Source: Cryptomeria japonica (Eukaryota > Streptophyta > Pinopsida > Cupressales > Cupressaceae). Taken from it: a stretch of 64,000 nucleotides of DNA. Both the position numbers and the translations under genes were made by a program. This document shows positions 31,499 through 43,204 of this stretch, piece by piece (within the stretch, counting starts at the first letter, position 1; every line of letters begins with the position of its first letter). Where the stretch lies: positions 264,773,192 to 264,837,191 of the forward strand of contig NC_081406.1 of NCBI RefSeq assembly GCF_030272615.1, read 5' to 3'. A model generated the notes under the pieces. It made no database searches. It was given only the letters and a program-made list of their open reading frames with translations, and was not told the origin of the DNA.

Positions 31499-34400
31499 AT
31501 GGCGACTCCAAAGGTGGGAGCATCTAGTAGTCGCCCGGCTCTCATGAAGGAAGATCAGAAGAACGAAGAATTGGAGACCAAGATCGTGTCCAAATGGAGT
31601 AATATCGGAGATACCAACTTGGGAAACTTCAGTGTGAAGAAGTTTCGAGAGGTCCCCTACATTGGCAAGCCATCACCTATTGCGAAGAAGATAATTGAAA
31701 GTGGCATCATCAAGGCGGCCGGTTTCCCCCCAGCAGTCCAGTGTCATGAGCTGATGATCGAGTGTGCCCGCCATTATGACTCACAATCAAGATCGATCGT
31801 ATCCAAGGAAGGAAACACTTTAGCTTACCTTTCAGAGGAAGCTATAAGCGAAGCTCTTCATCTTCCAGAGCATAATGATATGATTTACAAAAGCCTAGAA
31901 GGAGCTAGGTCAATGTATGAAGATGATCCCGACACTTGCCTGAATCTCATCAACAAGAATTGGTTGCTCAAAAGTCGTCCTCGCCTGAACAAGATTCCCA
32001 ATACACCGCATAGGATTGATTTCCACGAGGAGTACAGAGATTTGATAACTTTGCTCAATCAAGTTACGGGGGCTCCTCAAGCCTTCTACTTCGAGAAATG
32101 GATGTTCTACTTCATTCAAGTGATTGTCCAAGGGAAAGGAACGATTCATTGGGCCAGAATTATTAGCAATAGCCTGGATGTGCAGTTGAGAAGACTAAGG
32201 CCTACCAAATCGTTCCACATGAGCTCATATGTCATATATGCCTTGATCAGGAGTTTTGAGTATGCAGGGCTACCTCACAGAGGAGTGATTGGAAGAGGAC
32301 TCGGAGAGGTGAGAGTTTGTGACTCTTATGTTCATTTGCATCATCCACCTGGAAGTGACTACAAGTTAGTCAATGATACCTTCACGATGAACATCACTAG
32401 GATATTGCAAGGCGGGATTCACAATCGACTATCTCTGGATGCACAAGAGCTTGTGAAGAGGTATGGTGCATGGTTCATCCAGTTTCAAAAGTTTACATAT
32501 ATCAGAGTTCAGGGGTGTCCTTCACCTCCCTACATGTTGCCGAGGTATCTGACAGACAGGATAGTGCTACTTGAGGTAACCAGGCAATTGGTAGCTTGTG
32601 CAAAGGTATCCAGACACGAGCATGGAAATGGAATTCCCGTACCTATCATATTGGGGAATTCAATTGAGGTATGTCCTAATACTCAGGCTTCGGAGGATGC
32701 AGAGAAGGAATTAGCCTTGTATTCATTCACCTTCTTTGCCCCGAGGGAGAATTTTGATCCTTATGGTTATATGGAGGAGACAGTTGCTAGGAAGTACGGA
32801 CATGAGTTTCAGGTGGAAGACTTTTGGATGAATCTCTCAAATGATTTAGATGTTAAAAGGAAGATGCATTCCAGATTACCTTTAGATTTCATCAGGAAAT
32901 GCAAAGTTTACAGAGTAGCCGATCAAGCTCAGGACAATGGCAAACATCTCCAGTCATCCTATGACAAAGAAGATAAGAGAGTGAAGATAGATTGGAGCGA
33001 GCCTGAGATTTTGGACTTGAGAGCTTTGATGGCTCCAGTTTTGTCATGTACTCGCAGATGGGTGGATGTACAACATCAGAAGTTAAGAGAGTAGAACGTA
33101 CCAATGACTTTTACTTTGGAGGAAAGACCAGAAGAAGGAGGAGCAAGTGTAAGTGAAGACAATTCTCATCCTAGAGGCGCAAAGAGGAAAGAAAGACCTA
33201 AGAAAAGAGAATCCTCCAAGAAGAAGCAAGAGGCCAATCGAGATCGCCCATCAAGCACATCTTCTCGACATGGAAAGAAGGCAAGTCAAGCTGAAGGTCA
33301 AGAGAAGATGGTACCTGAGATTGATGAATCTATGGAATCCATGGTACAGAATGATAAGCCAGAGAAGGGACAAACACGTCAACATTCATCAAGTCAACCT
33401 CTACAAATTGATGAGCTACAAGAGGATCAGGGAAATGATGATGAAGTGACATCTCCTCTCCGAGAAGATGAACCACTACCTAAAGAAATACAAGTGAGAG
33501 AGACAAGATCTGCCATTCCAGATTGGTTGAAGGAGAGACTGACAAGGGTGATTGTGATTGAAGAAGAAGAGGATGTAATTGACTTAGAGAGCCTTATAGA
33601 AAATTCTCAAGAAGTAACGGAGAAGAAGAAGGCCACCGAGATCTCCAAGGTGATAAGGGATGAGACAGGATCCAGGAAATTGCAGATAGCTAAACCAGTG
33701 GTGGACAAGTATGAAGGTGAAATTCTTGCAGATGAGTATGATGTAGAAACATTTGAGCTTGGTCCACTCACTACTAAACAGGCAATGGATGAGGCGACTG
33801 ATTCATTTGAAGCACTTAAGGGCAAACTTAAAGAAGAAATGGAAAAGAATAGGAAGCTTGAGAGAGAGAGGGGTGCTTGGAGAGGCTATTTTAGTCATCT
33901 CAATCAGCCCTTGAGACGTCAGGATCCAGCTATATCTCCTGTGCAAGCACTTCCCCTTGAATCAGTTGGCGAGGCAGAAAGAGTCAAGAGCTTGGTTCAG
34001 CTTATGAGCTCTTGGATTGACAAATCCCACACGGTAGCTGTTGAATTTACAACAAGAATGATGAAGACAATCCACCGAGCTATCCAGGTCCTTAAGATCG
34101 TCCACAATCTAATGATAACTGTAGCCGCTTTCGCTCACACTAGAGATGTTATCATTCCTGTCCTGCAAGTAATCAGGCAAACACCAAGGAAGATCCTAAC
34201 ACAAGAAAAGATAATGGATGGAGGAGCTCATAACCTACTTCAGTGGTCAACTCTACTCGAGATGAAAGAGGTTCTTTTCGAAGACATCAGCACCAAATGC
34301 AATCAAGTTTAAGGCGTCATCCATCCAATTCAGGATAAGGTGTTTGAAGTGTTGTGTACCATTCTTGGCAGGCGGATCGAAGTTGAGACGGATGTGGACC

Positions 34401-34702
34401 TCCAAGAGTTGGAAGAGAGAATCAAGGTCATCTTTTGCAAAGATGAGAATGTCATCACAGATGAGCAACGGGATCTAATGTTCACTACTATGCTCCTGAT
34501 TGAGAAGATCAAAGAACTCGAACCTGGATGGGAAGCGGCTCTTCTCACTACCTTTGATCAGGTTATCCACTTGGAGGAACGAATGAAGAATCTTCCTGAG
34601 ATTCCCATTGTTGAGGTTGAAGGAATTGTGTCCAGATTCGTTGCATATGCTAAGAAAGAGCATTGGAAAGGGAACAAGGTTCTAGAAGAGAGGTTGTTAT
34701 AG
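31499..34702 (+). pseudogene. unknown large protein (1067 codons, two stops), best-preserved copy
   Basis: One frame runs from MATPKVGASSSRPALMKEDQ to the stop at 34700-34702, broken only by TAG at 33092 (residue 532) and TAA at 34310 (residue 938). Copy 1 reads through the first position. Residues 20-190 form a conserved N-terminal domain with KWSNIGDTNL, FPPAVQCHELMIECARHYD and a L-S-E-E-A-I-S-E-A-L-H-L-P motif. Residues 190-400 contain WMFYF, FHMSSYVIYAL and YMLPRYLTDRIVLLEVTRQL. Residues 550-600 are lysine/arginine/serine-rich and resemble a nuclear localisation signal. IPDWLKERL stands near residue 672. The last 330 residues look helical. There is no zinc knuckle, protease, RT, integrase or transposase motif. 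The N-terminal layout is only vaguely like plant-specific transposon-associated proteins. I chose 31499 because copy 1 starts at the equivalent ATG. Function unknown; the near-intact frame suggests recent activity. Confidence 0.8.
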
Positions 34703-34814
34703 GATGATGTGGCATCTTAATTATCATTGGTCTATGTTTCCTCGACTTTTGTGCCAATTAAACATTTGGCTATGCATTTAATAATGTTCATCTAAAAAGG
34801 GAACTTTTTGTAAC

Positions 34815-34904
34815 AAACCCTAATTAGGGTTTAGGTGTCAGAATCTCAGCCGTTGATCTTCTTTTGATTTGGGCCGTTCATTGTAATTGGGGATGCTATA
34901 TATA
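34815..34904 (+). promoter_or_regulatory. telobox palindrome and TATA promoter (inner element)
   Basis: AAACCCTAATTAGGGTTT (34815-34832), a perfect 18-bp palindrome made of two opposed AAACCCTAA teloboxes, is followed after 64 bp by TATATATA (34897-34904). The stretch between them (CCGTTGATCTTC, GGGCCGTTCATTGTAATT) is also conserved in copy 1. Teloboxes are known plant promoter elements. Transcription from here would run into the tail, as expected of an LTR promoter. Confidence 0.7.
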
Positions 34905-35757
34905 CCCTCACTCATTTTCATTTTGTCAATTAGAAATTAGATTAGAAATGAGATTAGTGATTAGAGATTAGAAGAGCTTTGGAGAGAAGAAAGTTATTTT
35001 GTAGCAAGATTGAGTAGTGAAGAAAGAATTTCGAACAATTGTTGTCTATTTTGGCTTTGAGATCAATAAAATATTGAAGTTATGGTATTTTATTGCAATT
35101 CTTGTGGTTATCTTCATGGTTGTTTACTTTCTTGAATCATTCTCAATCGAAGTAGTATTTAAGGACTAAGTGTTGTGCTTGATCTTTGGTGAGATTCACG
35201 TTCCAAACCACTAGCTTCTTACTGATTGTAAGGACGCCTTGTGTGGTCAACTGGAGATATTGAGATTGCTTGAACCTTCAATCGTTATTGAAATATTGAT
35301 ATGTATCTTTATGGTAGTATCTATAATTCTTGATGATTGGAAAACCATTAATCACCTTAGAAGATCGCATCAATTCCAGTAGAGTTGTAATCCCTTGGCA
35401 ATACTGAAATTGGTAGAATCTTACCAATCTAGCTTACATTGAGCCATTCTTAGGATTAGATTAGAATTCATCTCTTGAAAATCCTATCTTTTGCTATTTT
35501 TTTGAGAACCTGTTAGCATTTAGGAAAATCTTGTTCCTGCAGATCGAGAATACGTAAGGCCCCTTGAAGAAACAGCATTCACAACGACCACTGGTGCTTA
35601 TCCACACGTAGAGATCCTACAACGAAGAACCTTGAAGTCACCCTGATTGATCCTTTTCGCGATATCTTCAACAATCAGAGACTTTACTCAAGAGAGGATA
35701 AGGTACCATTTGGGTATTTTATTCTGTGTTTGGTTGTGTACAAAATACACGTCAACA
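34905..35757 (+). other. R/U5-like tail of the inner element
   Basis: This untranslated stretch is shared with copy 1 (14655-17497, minus, apart from its insertion) and with the outer element (38431-39245). It contains AATAAA near 35066 and ends GAGAGGATAAGGTACC then TATTTTATTCTGTGTTTGG and CGTCAACA. Confidence 0.7.
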
Positions 35758-36089
35758 GGACCCCCATTTTTTTGCTTTCTAGGTTAGTTGTGGAGTCTTT
35801 AGCCATTGGCTTTTCACTTGGGATGGGTTTAGTATCTTAGGTGGCTAGGAGGTAATCAAGTCAATTCTCTCTCTTTAGGATGAAGAGAGGTCAGTTAGTT
35901 TTCAAGGCTTAGGAAGTGAACGATTCATGATGATCATTCCATTTGATCATCATCATTTACTCACTGAATCAAAGATGAAGTGCTCAAATTTGGCTAAGGC
36001 AAACTATTTTAGAGAGGTAAATGCTTGGAAGGAAGGATAGGCTAAAGTCCAAATCATCATGAAAAGGCTCAAGCCAAAGTGATTACGTT

Positions 36090-36950
36090 AGCGAAGTTGT
36101 CATCTTGAGGTCACTTCCAGTTGCCTCCCAATTGAGCCTCAAATGTGCGAATTTCTAGTTGAGTACCAAATGTGCATACTTCCAGTTGAGCCTCAAATGT
36201 GCAAACTTCCAGTTGCCTCCAAAATCAGCAAACTTCTTGTGACGGTCTAAAAGTGCGACCTTCACATTATCGCTTCCAGTAAGGGTCCCAAAGCGCGAAC
36301 TTTACCTTAGCATTTCTTGTGACCTCCTCATAGAGAAACCCATCACTTCCAGTGCTCAAGCAAATGCGCAATTTTTCACCAACTACTTCCAATACCCTTG
36401 CAAAAGTGCGAACTTCAAGTGGGGTCTCAAATCAGCAAACTTTCAACTTCATGTTTCCTTTGCTTGAAGTCAACCTTGTTGGAACATTGCTAAGAAGTTA
36501 TCAAAAGCTTGATCCATGGCAAGCGAAGGAAACAAATGGAGTACCAAGCTAACCAAAAAGTGATGAATCACTTCTAGTACCCTTGCCAAAACACGAACTT
36601 CTTGTGATGGTCAAAATGCGCAACACTCACCTTGACACTTCCAATACTCACCTCAAGGCACGAACTTTACCTTGCCACTTTCAGTGACCCCCCAAAGGCG
36701 CGATGTTTCTCTCATAAATTTCCTTTGACCCCCAAATGTCACGATCTGCCCTTAGTCGTTTCCTTTGCCTAGTGAAGATGTTGATCGTGCTTGAACACTT
36801 CTATAAGACTATCAAAAGTCTAATCCAAGACAAGTGACGGGAGCGAATGGAGTAAAAAGTTAATCAAGAAGTCATGAATCGCTGTCAATACTCCTTCAAA
36901 AGCATGATTCTAGCATTTCCTTTGGGATCCTAAATCAGCAAACTCCCTTT
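36090..36950 (+). repeat. short-unit array in the outer element
   Basis: Variants of CACTTCCAGTACCCTT and AAAGTGCGAACTTC alternate about fifteen times at 35-60 bp. It stands in the position of the arrays of copy 1 and the inner element but has a different unit. A TTCCATTTCC/CTTCCACTTCC pyrimidine tract follows at 37040-37110. Confidence 0.75.
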
Positions 36951-37129
36951 CAAGCATTTCCTTTGCCCTACCAAAAGTGTAATCCAATCCTTCCTTCATC
37001 CTCCTTGCCATCCATCCTCTCTTCCTCCCCTTAGCACATGCTTCCATTTCCATTTCCTTCCACTTCCACTTCCACTTCCTTCCATTTCCTTCTACTTCCA
37101 CTTCCTTCCACTTCATGCTCAAATCCCCG

Positions 37130-38290
37130 ACATGTTATAGGGCACTTCTAATTGCTCTTAAAATCCACAACCATGCACGTATCTAGATAAGAATCAGGCT
37201 TCAAACACAAGAAACTCAGACTTGTAACTCAAAAATTTGACCTTCAAGCATCAAATAAGACTTAAATTGATGGAAATTAGATCAAAAGAAGGGAAAATCA
37301 GACTTAAAATCGGATGTTTCCATGATCAGAAAATTCATTTCCAGATTTAAAGAACGTAGTGGGAAGCTTGATTAAGTACTTTTTACAATGTTTTGATTCA
37401 AATTATGTTTGTTCCATGTTTGATGCAAGTGGGATAAACATAAAAAGGAATGTGAGAAAGTCAAGACGTCGGAGCATGGAAGGAAGATCACACCTACATG
37501 CAAGAGAGCGAATCAAGGCATAGATGACAAGCAAGTAGCAAGGGCAACACAAGGATAGGATCATCAAACACAAAGCACTGCAATGCAAGAAGAAGAGATC
37601 AAGGGGAGCACAAGAAAACCCAAAACTTGGAATGAAGGACCTCGCCACGAAGAAAGAAATTCAACAATGCAAGTTCGCTAGCACATTCAAAGAAGCAGCT
37701 ATGACATCAAAAGATTCATTCTGAGGCAAATCAAGAAGAATGCTACTTCACAAGCAAAACGACAATAATGTTAACGAGGTCCACATCAAATATAGCACTA
37801 AGGAAGAATTCCAGAGCAAGAAGATGAAAAGGTGAAATGATCACGAAGAGATAAAGCACAAGAGCAAGCATGAGAATGCACGAGCTAAAGGAAGAAATTT
37901 TGCACAATATTGAATTTTCTTCGGAAAACCAAGAATCATTGCCAATATAGCAAGATGGAAGCTCCAAGGCAGAGGTGATCAAGTCAAAAGATGATGCAAT
38001 TTGGGAATATCTCCTACCTTCGTCTCATCCATGATCGAGCTTGGAAATGTTGAGTATCAAGAGATATGCCTCCATCATCTACCTTTGTGATGAGTTATAA
38101 AGATCAAGCAAGCTAAGGTGGCACCCAGTCATCACTTATCCAATCACATCATTCCAAGATAGGGCATCTAGATTCAATGCACCTGACTCAACCAACACGA
38201 CAGATAACTACCACATACGGGCACAAAGTTCGATGCACCTACCCTCACCATCTATTGGTCGAATTTCAAGGAAGGACATGTATCCATTTT
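37130..38290 (+). other. outer element interior without coding frame
   Basis: In the inner element this position holds the 1067-codon frame. Here I find no homologous frame; the sequence is purine-rich and non-coding as far as I can see. Confidence 0.5.
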
Positions 38291-38341
38291 ATTCTAAATA
38301 TATCATTGGTCAAGCATTAAATGCTTTGTAATGGGTGTAAC

Positions 38342-38430
38342 AAACCCTAATTAGGGTTTCTATCTTTTAATCTTGCCCATTGAATGTGAATCAATCTGAG
38401 CCACTCAATTGTAATGAGAGCATCATATAA
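38342..38430 (+). promoter_or_regulatory. telobox palindrome and TATA promoter (outer element)
   Basis: AAACCCTAATTAGGGTTT (38342-38359) is followed after 66 bp by TATAA in CATCATATAAGG (38426-38430). This is the same layout as at 34815 and, on the minus strand, at 17587. Confidence 0.7.
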
Positions 38431-39250
38431 GGCTCTACTTCTTCATTTGTAAAGGTTAATAGTTCAAGAATAGTCAATAGCAGGTAGCTAGCAAGCAAAT
38501 AGTTAGAGTAGAATAGGAAGAGAAGGCACAGATTGTTGTCGAGACTTTGTTGTAAGCAGCATAATAATTTCATTGAAGATATGGTGAACTTTATGTGTTG
38601 ATTCAACATTTGCATGGTCTCTACTTCTCATTTAATTTTCATATTGTTTAGATGAATGGAAGAACTTTGTGCATGATCAATGGTGAAATTTGTATATCCA
38701 TACTACTAACACCTTGTTGATTGTAAAGTGCCTTGCGCAGTCAATTTGATCCATCTTAGCCAAGCTGAACTTCAATTATCACTCTAATTGATATGCTTCA
38801 CCTTGACGGTGTCTATGCTTGTAGTGGTGATTTGAAAATCATTAGCTATCCCTAGAGGATCGCACTAGCCTTGTGGAAATTTTCGCTGCATGTCAAAGCA
38901 AAGCTTAGTTGAGTTTCATCAAAGATTGTCCATTGCTCTTACATTCTTAGGATTAGAGTAGCTTTCTAAACCCTATCCTTTTTTCCTTTTTTCGATTAAG
39001 TTAATTTCCACATTCCAGTGACATTCAAGCATTCAAGATTCAATGTAAGTCCCCTTTGTGATTCCAGCAATATCACATCATACACACTGAGTCCATCCAA
39101 GAGCACATCAAGACCTGACATTCGGAACCTTGGAGTCATCCCATTTGATCACGCAGTTTAGCACTTGGGGGGATTTTGTTCAAGAGAGGATAGAATACTT
39201 AGTATTTTATTATGTGTTGCATTGTGCATAAAAACACCATCAACAGGAAG

Positions 39251-39902
39251 CAAATGAAATACTCATCTGGTCAAAAATGAAAAGAATTTTAAACATCTTT
39301 AATCCTTTATGGAAGGGGAAGGAATGCAATAGAGCTATTTGGATTGCCTGATGCAATAAGTAATAACCAAAGTGGCAATAAAAGGTTATTATATATTGAC
39401 AAGGATTGCTTTATAGTTTATCCTATGGTTGATGGTATTGTAGTTATTGTTCTCCCTTTTACAATGTTTGACTAACACCTTGTTTAGATAGAGTTTCAAT
39501 TGACTTCAAGTAGGCTTATTGCCAAGGAGTCCTTTAAAAGTCTTAAAAGTCTTTGGGTCTTAATTAATGGATTGCATTAATGGAGTACCAAGATTAAAAG
39601 TCTTTGGTTCTTATCATACTAGCTCCTCCAATTCTAGTATTGGGAAACAAAACTCATTAATGCAATCCATTAATTAATTCATAATAGAGAGATGGCAAGA
39701 AAGAGTAAATTTCTAGCCAAATCAGTTCAATAAAAACTGATTGAGCTTAAGTCCAGTAAGCAATATGATCCTATTAATATTGCGCTTTAAGAGTAGTTTA
39801 TTAGTGCTAAGCATGTCTATAGAATTCAATAGAATTATGTTGCCCAAGCTCCAAGGGGAGAAAAATAGATTAAGAATTCACTTAAGTAGGGAGATGATGG
39901 AA
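39251..39902 (+). pseudogene. LINE endonuclease continuation
   Basis: After the second GGAAG target-site copy the plus strand reads HLVKNEK-like text, then RLLYIDKDCF and YPMVDGIVV, consistent with the C-terminal part of a LINE endonuclease. It ends where another LTR begins at 39903. RT sequence is missing. Confidence 0.45.
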
Positions 39903-41611
39903 TGTAATGTCCCCTATTGGGATATTCCTTTTCTTTGCCCTAGAATCACCAAATGTGATATGAAGTATATTAAAGAAATGTAACTTGCCAATTTTGACGT
40001 CTTACTTTAAGGCCTGCAACCAAATTCGTTATCATTCTAATATCCTTGAAAATTTGGAAAACGTGTAATCAACAATTTGTTAAAGAGATTCCTAACCACC
40101 ATTGTAAATTATATAATGTGTATGTGGGATTCAATAAGACTTCCCCTTACAACCCATCTACATTATAGAGTACCTTGGGAGATCACACAAGGCGCCTCAA
40201 GCCTATCCCTTTCCATCAAGCCCAAGAGCATAGAATGACACCGGCCATTCGGCCTCCTGGCCCCACTTAGGGTTGTTGTACCTGATGGAACTCAATGCTA
40301 CTTGCATTCCTCATCATGTGTTTCATTCTCCCCTCCAGAATGAGAATGTTGGTCGGATAAAGTATTAAGGAATCTTCACTATAATTTATTATGCACAATA
40401 TCATAATAGCAAAGATAGAAATAGATAAATATATATTAACATAAATATGTTAATTACTATCATTATATATTATTATATGTAAGACAAGATATTCAGATCA
40501 GAATTCTATTCCTTATGCATCGTACCAAATACTTGGAGATATATATAAGTATGCTGACTATTTGTATTAATTCTGAATCTGCTTATGATCTTCCTTGATC
40601 GATTGACGGATGATTCCTTATCCCCTATACTCGTACCAAATTTTCATAAATGTACTTACTAATTCATCCTTATCCCCTATACTCATACCATATTTTCACA
40701 AATGTACTTACTAATTCCAGGCTGACGTAAATAACTCAGATTTGCTATAATTTAATTATTTTCTTCTGCTGATAAGTTCTGAACTTAATTCCTCTTTGCA
40801 CTTCTCCCCTGCCCCTCTTATCCTTCCACTCTATGTCTTCAAATACCTTCTTCATGCCTTTTCACAAGAGAGGTGATTCTTCACAAAGGTCGACCTCAAA
40901 ACAATATAGTTTTAATTTATTTTATAACACCAAACAGGTCGGCCCTTTATTATGCTCCCCTTGGTCGGCCCTTCCCTCATCCAATTGCACAAAACCTAGG
41001 TCATCCCTTAACAGGGACTTGATTGGGGTCGGACCTTTTAGGGAAATAATATTATTATTTTTTTATTTCAATTTGAATGCTTAGGTTTTAATTATTAATA
41101 CTGTTGCAATTAGTTCGCTTAAGTCTCCATGGCAAGGGCATGACAGTCCACCCTTCCCAAGATCGCTTGTCCTAAAGCAATGATGGTTTTAACCAAATCT
41201 TTTGCAAATGTGAGGATCCTTTTGACCTACAGGTTGGCAGGATCAAAGCTCTGATACCAATTGTAATGTCCCCTTTTGGGATTGCCCTAAATTTTGCCCA
41301 CAAATGGAATAAGATTATTATTGCCAGCAGTAAATGATAATTTCTGCCTTGATTGATCAATTTGCCTGACTGCTGATGTTTATGACAGATTTCCTCTTGG
41401 ATGTTAACTGTTGCTGATTTTTTGATTGCTGGAGGCGAACCGTTCTCCCTCCTTTGATGCAAATGTAATTCTCCTTGATTGTCTTGCCTTCTGTATTAGA
41501 TCAGAGCTTCTTTCTTTCTGCTCCTTTAAATCCCTATTTTTCCCTCACTTTACTCAGATCTCAGATTTCTTATTTGCCACTTTTATCTCTGCTCCATTGA
41601 TTACTTCCTAT
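39903..41611 (-). mobile_element. LTR element with almost no interior, right LTR truncated
   Basis: On the plus strand, TGTAATGTCCCC starts at 39903 and again at 41262. A candidate left LTR runs 39903-41145 and ends GGCATGACA. A purine tract (minus-strand CTTGGGAAGGGTGGA) lies at 41146-41160. The minus-strand primer-binding site TGGTATCAGAGC lies at 41248-41259, directly before the second TGTAATG. Only about 116 bp separate the LTRs. The two LTRs show clear similarity only at their starts, so the pairing is not secure. The right LTR stops at 41611, where another LTR-like start appears. Confidence 0.45.
41248..41259 (-). other. primer-binding site (initiator-Met type)
   Basis: The minus strand reads TGGTATCAGAGC, the standard plant retrotransposon primer-binding site. 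It lies two bases inside an LTR end (minus-strand GGGGACATTACA). Confidence 0.75.
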
Positions 41612-42369
41612 TGTGATGTTTTCACAAATCGCCCCATTCCAAATGGGGACCCCCCTACTTTTTAGGCCCTCTCGGTCTTTTGGTTTTGGTTTTTGGGTCT
41701 TTTCGCAGCCGTTTCGTCAGTCCTCTGAGGTTGCAAGTGTTTGGGGGTCAATTTGATCAAGTCTGCAGCTCGTTTGAGCAAATTTGGCCAAGTTTGGACC
41801 CTGTTTTGTCTGTTTTAGGGTTTTCACCTTCAGACTTGAATTTGAGGCCTTTCCTTCAGGGTTTTGCAAAAAATGAGCGTTACATTGGAATCAGGACCTT
41901 CTAAGGATCCTACACGTGAAATTTGAGCGAATTCCGAACAACTTTCTATTTTTAGAAAGTTCCTATTTTTTAGGGATTTCAATGCCTCCCAAATTAGTCT
42001 AATTTTGCCAAAAATCAAACTTACTATTTTTTAAAATTTCTATTTTTAGTGTCAGCGTCCTGTTTTGCCCTAACTCTGACATCTTGAAACACTTTCTACT
42101 TTTGGAAAATCTATTTGTGGTAGGTTCTTCGCAGGCAGACACTGAGACCGAGCATTCCTGAACAATCCTAAATATGGAAAAGTCAAAAAGCAAGCTAAAT
42201 GGATCAAAAATAGGCTAAGTATGGGTGCCCCTTCTAGAAGTGGAAAACAAGAAATATCTTCTAAATTAGGCACATGGAAATCACTTCAACTCCCCAAAAT
42301 GGCCAAAATTGACTGAGTCTGGGCAGAAGCAGGTCAAATTCCTCCATGTAGGCAAATTAGTGCCCAAGA

Positions 42370-42970
42370 TCACGTCAGGGCGCTAAATTAAGGTGGCCAA
42401 GGAAAAGGTGAAATTCCAAAATTCCTTGCTCATAGCAAAACAGCGCCCAAGTCAAGGTGTTGGGCGCCAAAATCAATGTGTCATGGAAAATCCAAAATGT
42501 TGAAAATTCCTTCATCATGGCATTTTGGCGCCCAAGTCAGGTTGATGGCGCCAAATTGAGCGTGCCATGGAAAATGTTAAAAAGCCGAAATTCCTCCTAC
42601 ATAGCAATCTAGCACCCAGTTTTCTTAAGGGGCGCCAAAACCAAGGCACTATGGAAAATTTGAAAATTCCAAAATTCCTTCTATAAGGCAAGATGGTGCC
42701 CTAGTCATGAGAAGAGCACCAAAATTAAGGAGGCAGGGAAAGATAGGCAAACTCAAAATTCCTCCACAGAGGTGAATTAGCGCCCACGGTCAAGAAAGGG
42801 CGCCAATTCCAAGGCACCATGGAAAAGTGTAAAAATGAAAAAAATTCTTCCCTTACATGGAATCAATGCCCAAGACAGTTGTAGAGCGCTAAATGAAGGT
42901 ATCAAGGAAAAACATGAAAAAGTGAAATTTCCTTCAGAGTATGGGATTCCACGCCCAAGTCAAAGATTGA
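42370..42970 (+). repeat. GGCGCC palindromic array
   Basis: About seven units at 80-95 bp spacing, each with GCGCCCAAGTC and, 15-20 bases later, GGGCGCCAAAA, which pair with one another. Variants such as TGGTGCCC with GAGCACCA keep partial pairing. Confidence 0.8.
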
Positions 42971-43204
42971 AGAAATTTTCCAAGGCAAAGAAAACTGAGG
43001 AGCAAGGAAGAAATTGAGAGAAGGAAAATCCCCTCAAGGAAGAATTCAAAATTCCCCTCCCAAGCAAGGAAATTCGCCAAAGAATAAAGAAATTTCAAGA
43101 CGAGAAGAAAAATTGGCCAAGTGAGAGAAGTTTTCTCTAACCTGAATCCTAGAGCTAAAAATGGAAAAATTTCTAAAAAATAGGAAAGGTGAAAAATTGA
43201 CTTA

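Larger units (their letters stand above)
28158..35757 (+). mobile_element. unknown-family element, inner copy (7.6 kb) enclosing a long coding frame
   Basis: The element begins TGTTGTGACCATTTCACACA at 28158 and ends ACACGTCAACA at 35757. GGACC flanks both sides (28153-28157 and 35758-35762), so the whole 7600 bp inserted or recombined as one unit. In order it holds a CCCCATT...AATGGGG hairpin start, the 166-bp-phased array (28552-30680), a promoter and leader, the 1067-codon frame (31499-34702), the telobox/TATA promoter (34815-34904), an AATAAA (about 35066) and a tail. It has no gag, protease, RT or integrase. The simplest reading is a giant solo LTR whose U3 carries a gene. Confidence 0.9.
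28115..39245 (+). mobile_element. unknown-family element, outer copy (3.5 kb without its insertion)
   Basis: The element begins TGTTGTGAGATTTTCACACA at 28115 and ends CACCATCAACA at 39245. GGAAG flanks both sides (28110-28114 and 39246-39250). Its own sequence is 28115-28157 plus 35763-39245; the inner element fills the gap. It lacks the long coding frame but keeps a repeat array (36090-36950), the telobox palindrome and TATA (38342-38430) and the R/U5-like tail. The TG...CA ends and 5-bp duplication are those of a solo LTR. Confidence 0.9.

Noticed and set aside
37010-37120. TTCC-rich stretch as a telomeric or microsatellite locus
   Set aside because: It is a short degenerate pyrimidine tract within the outer element and has no regular telomere unit.
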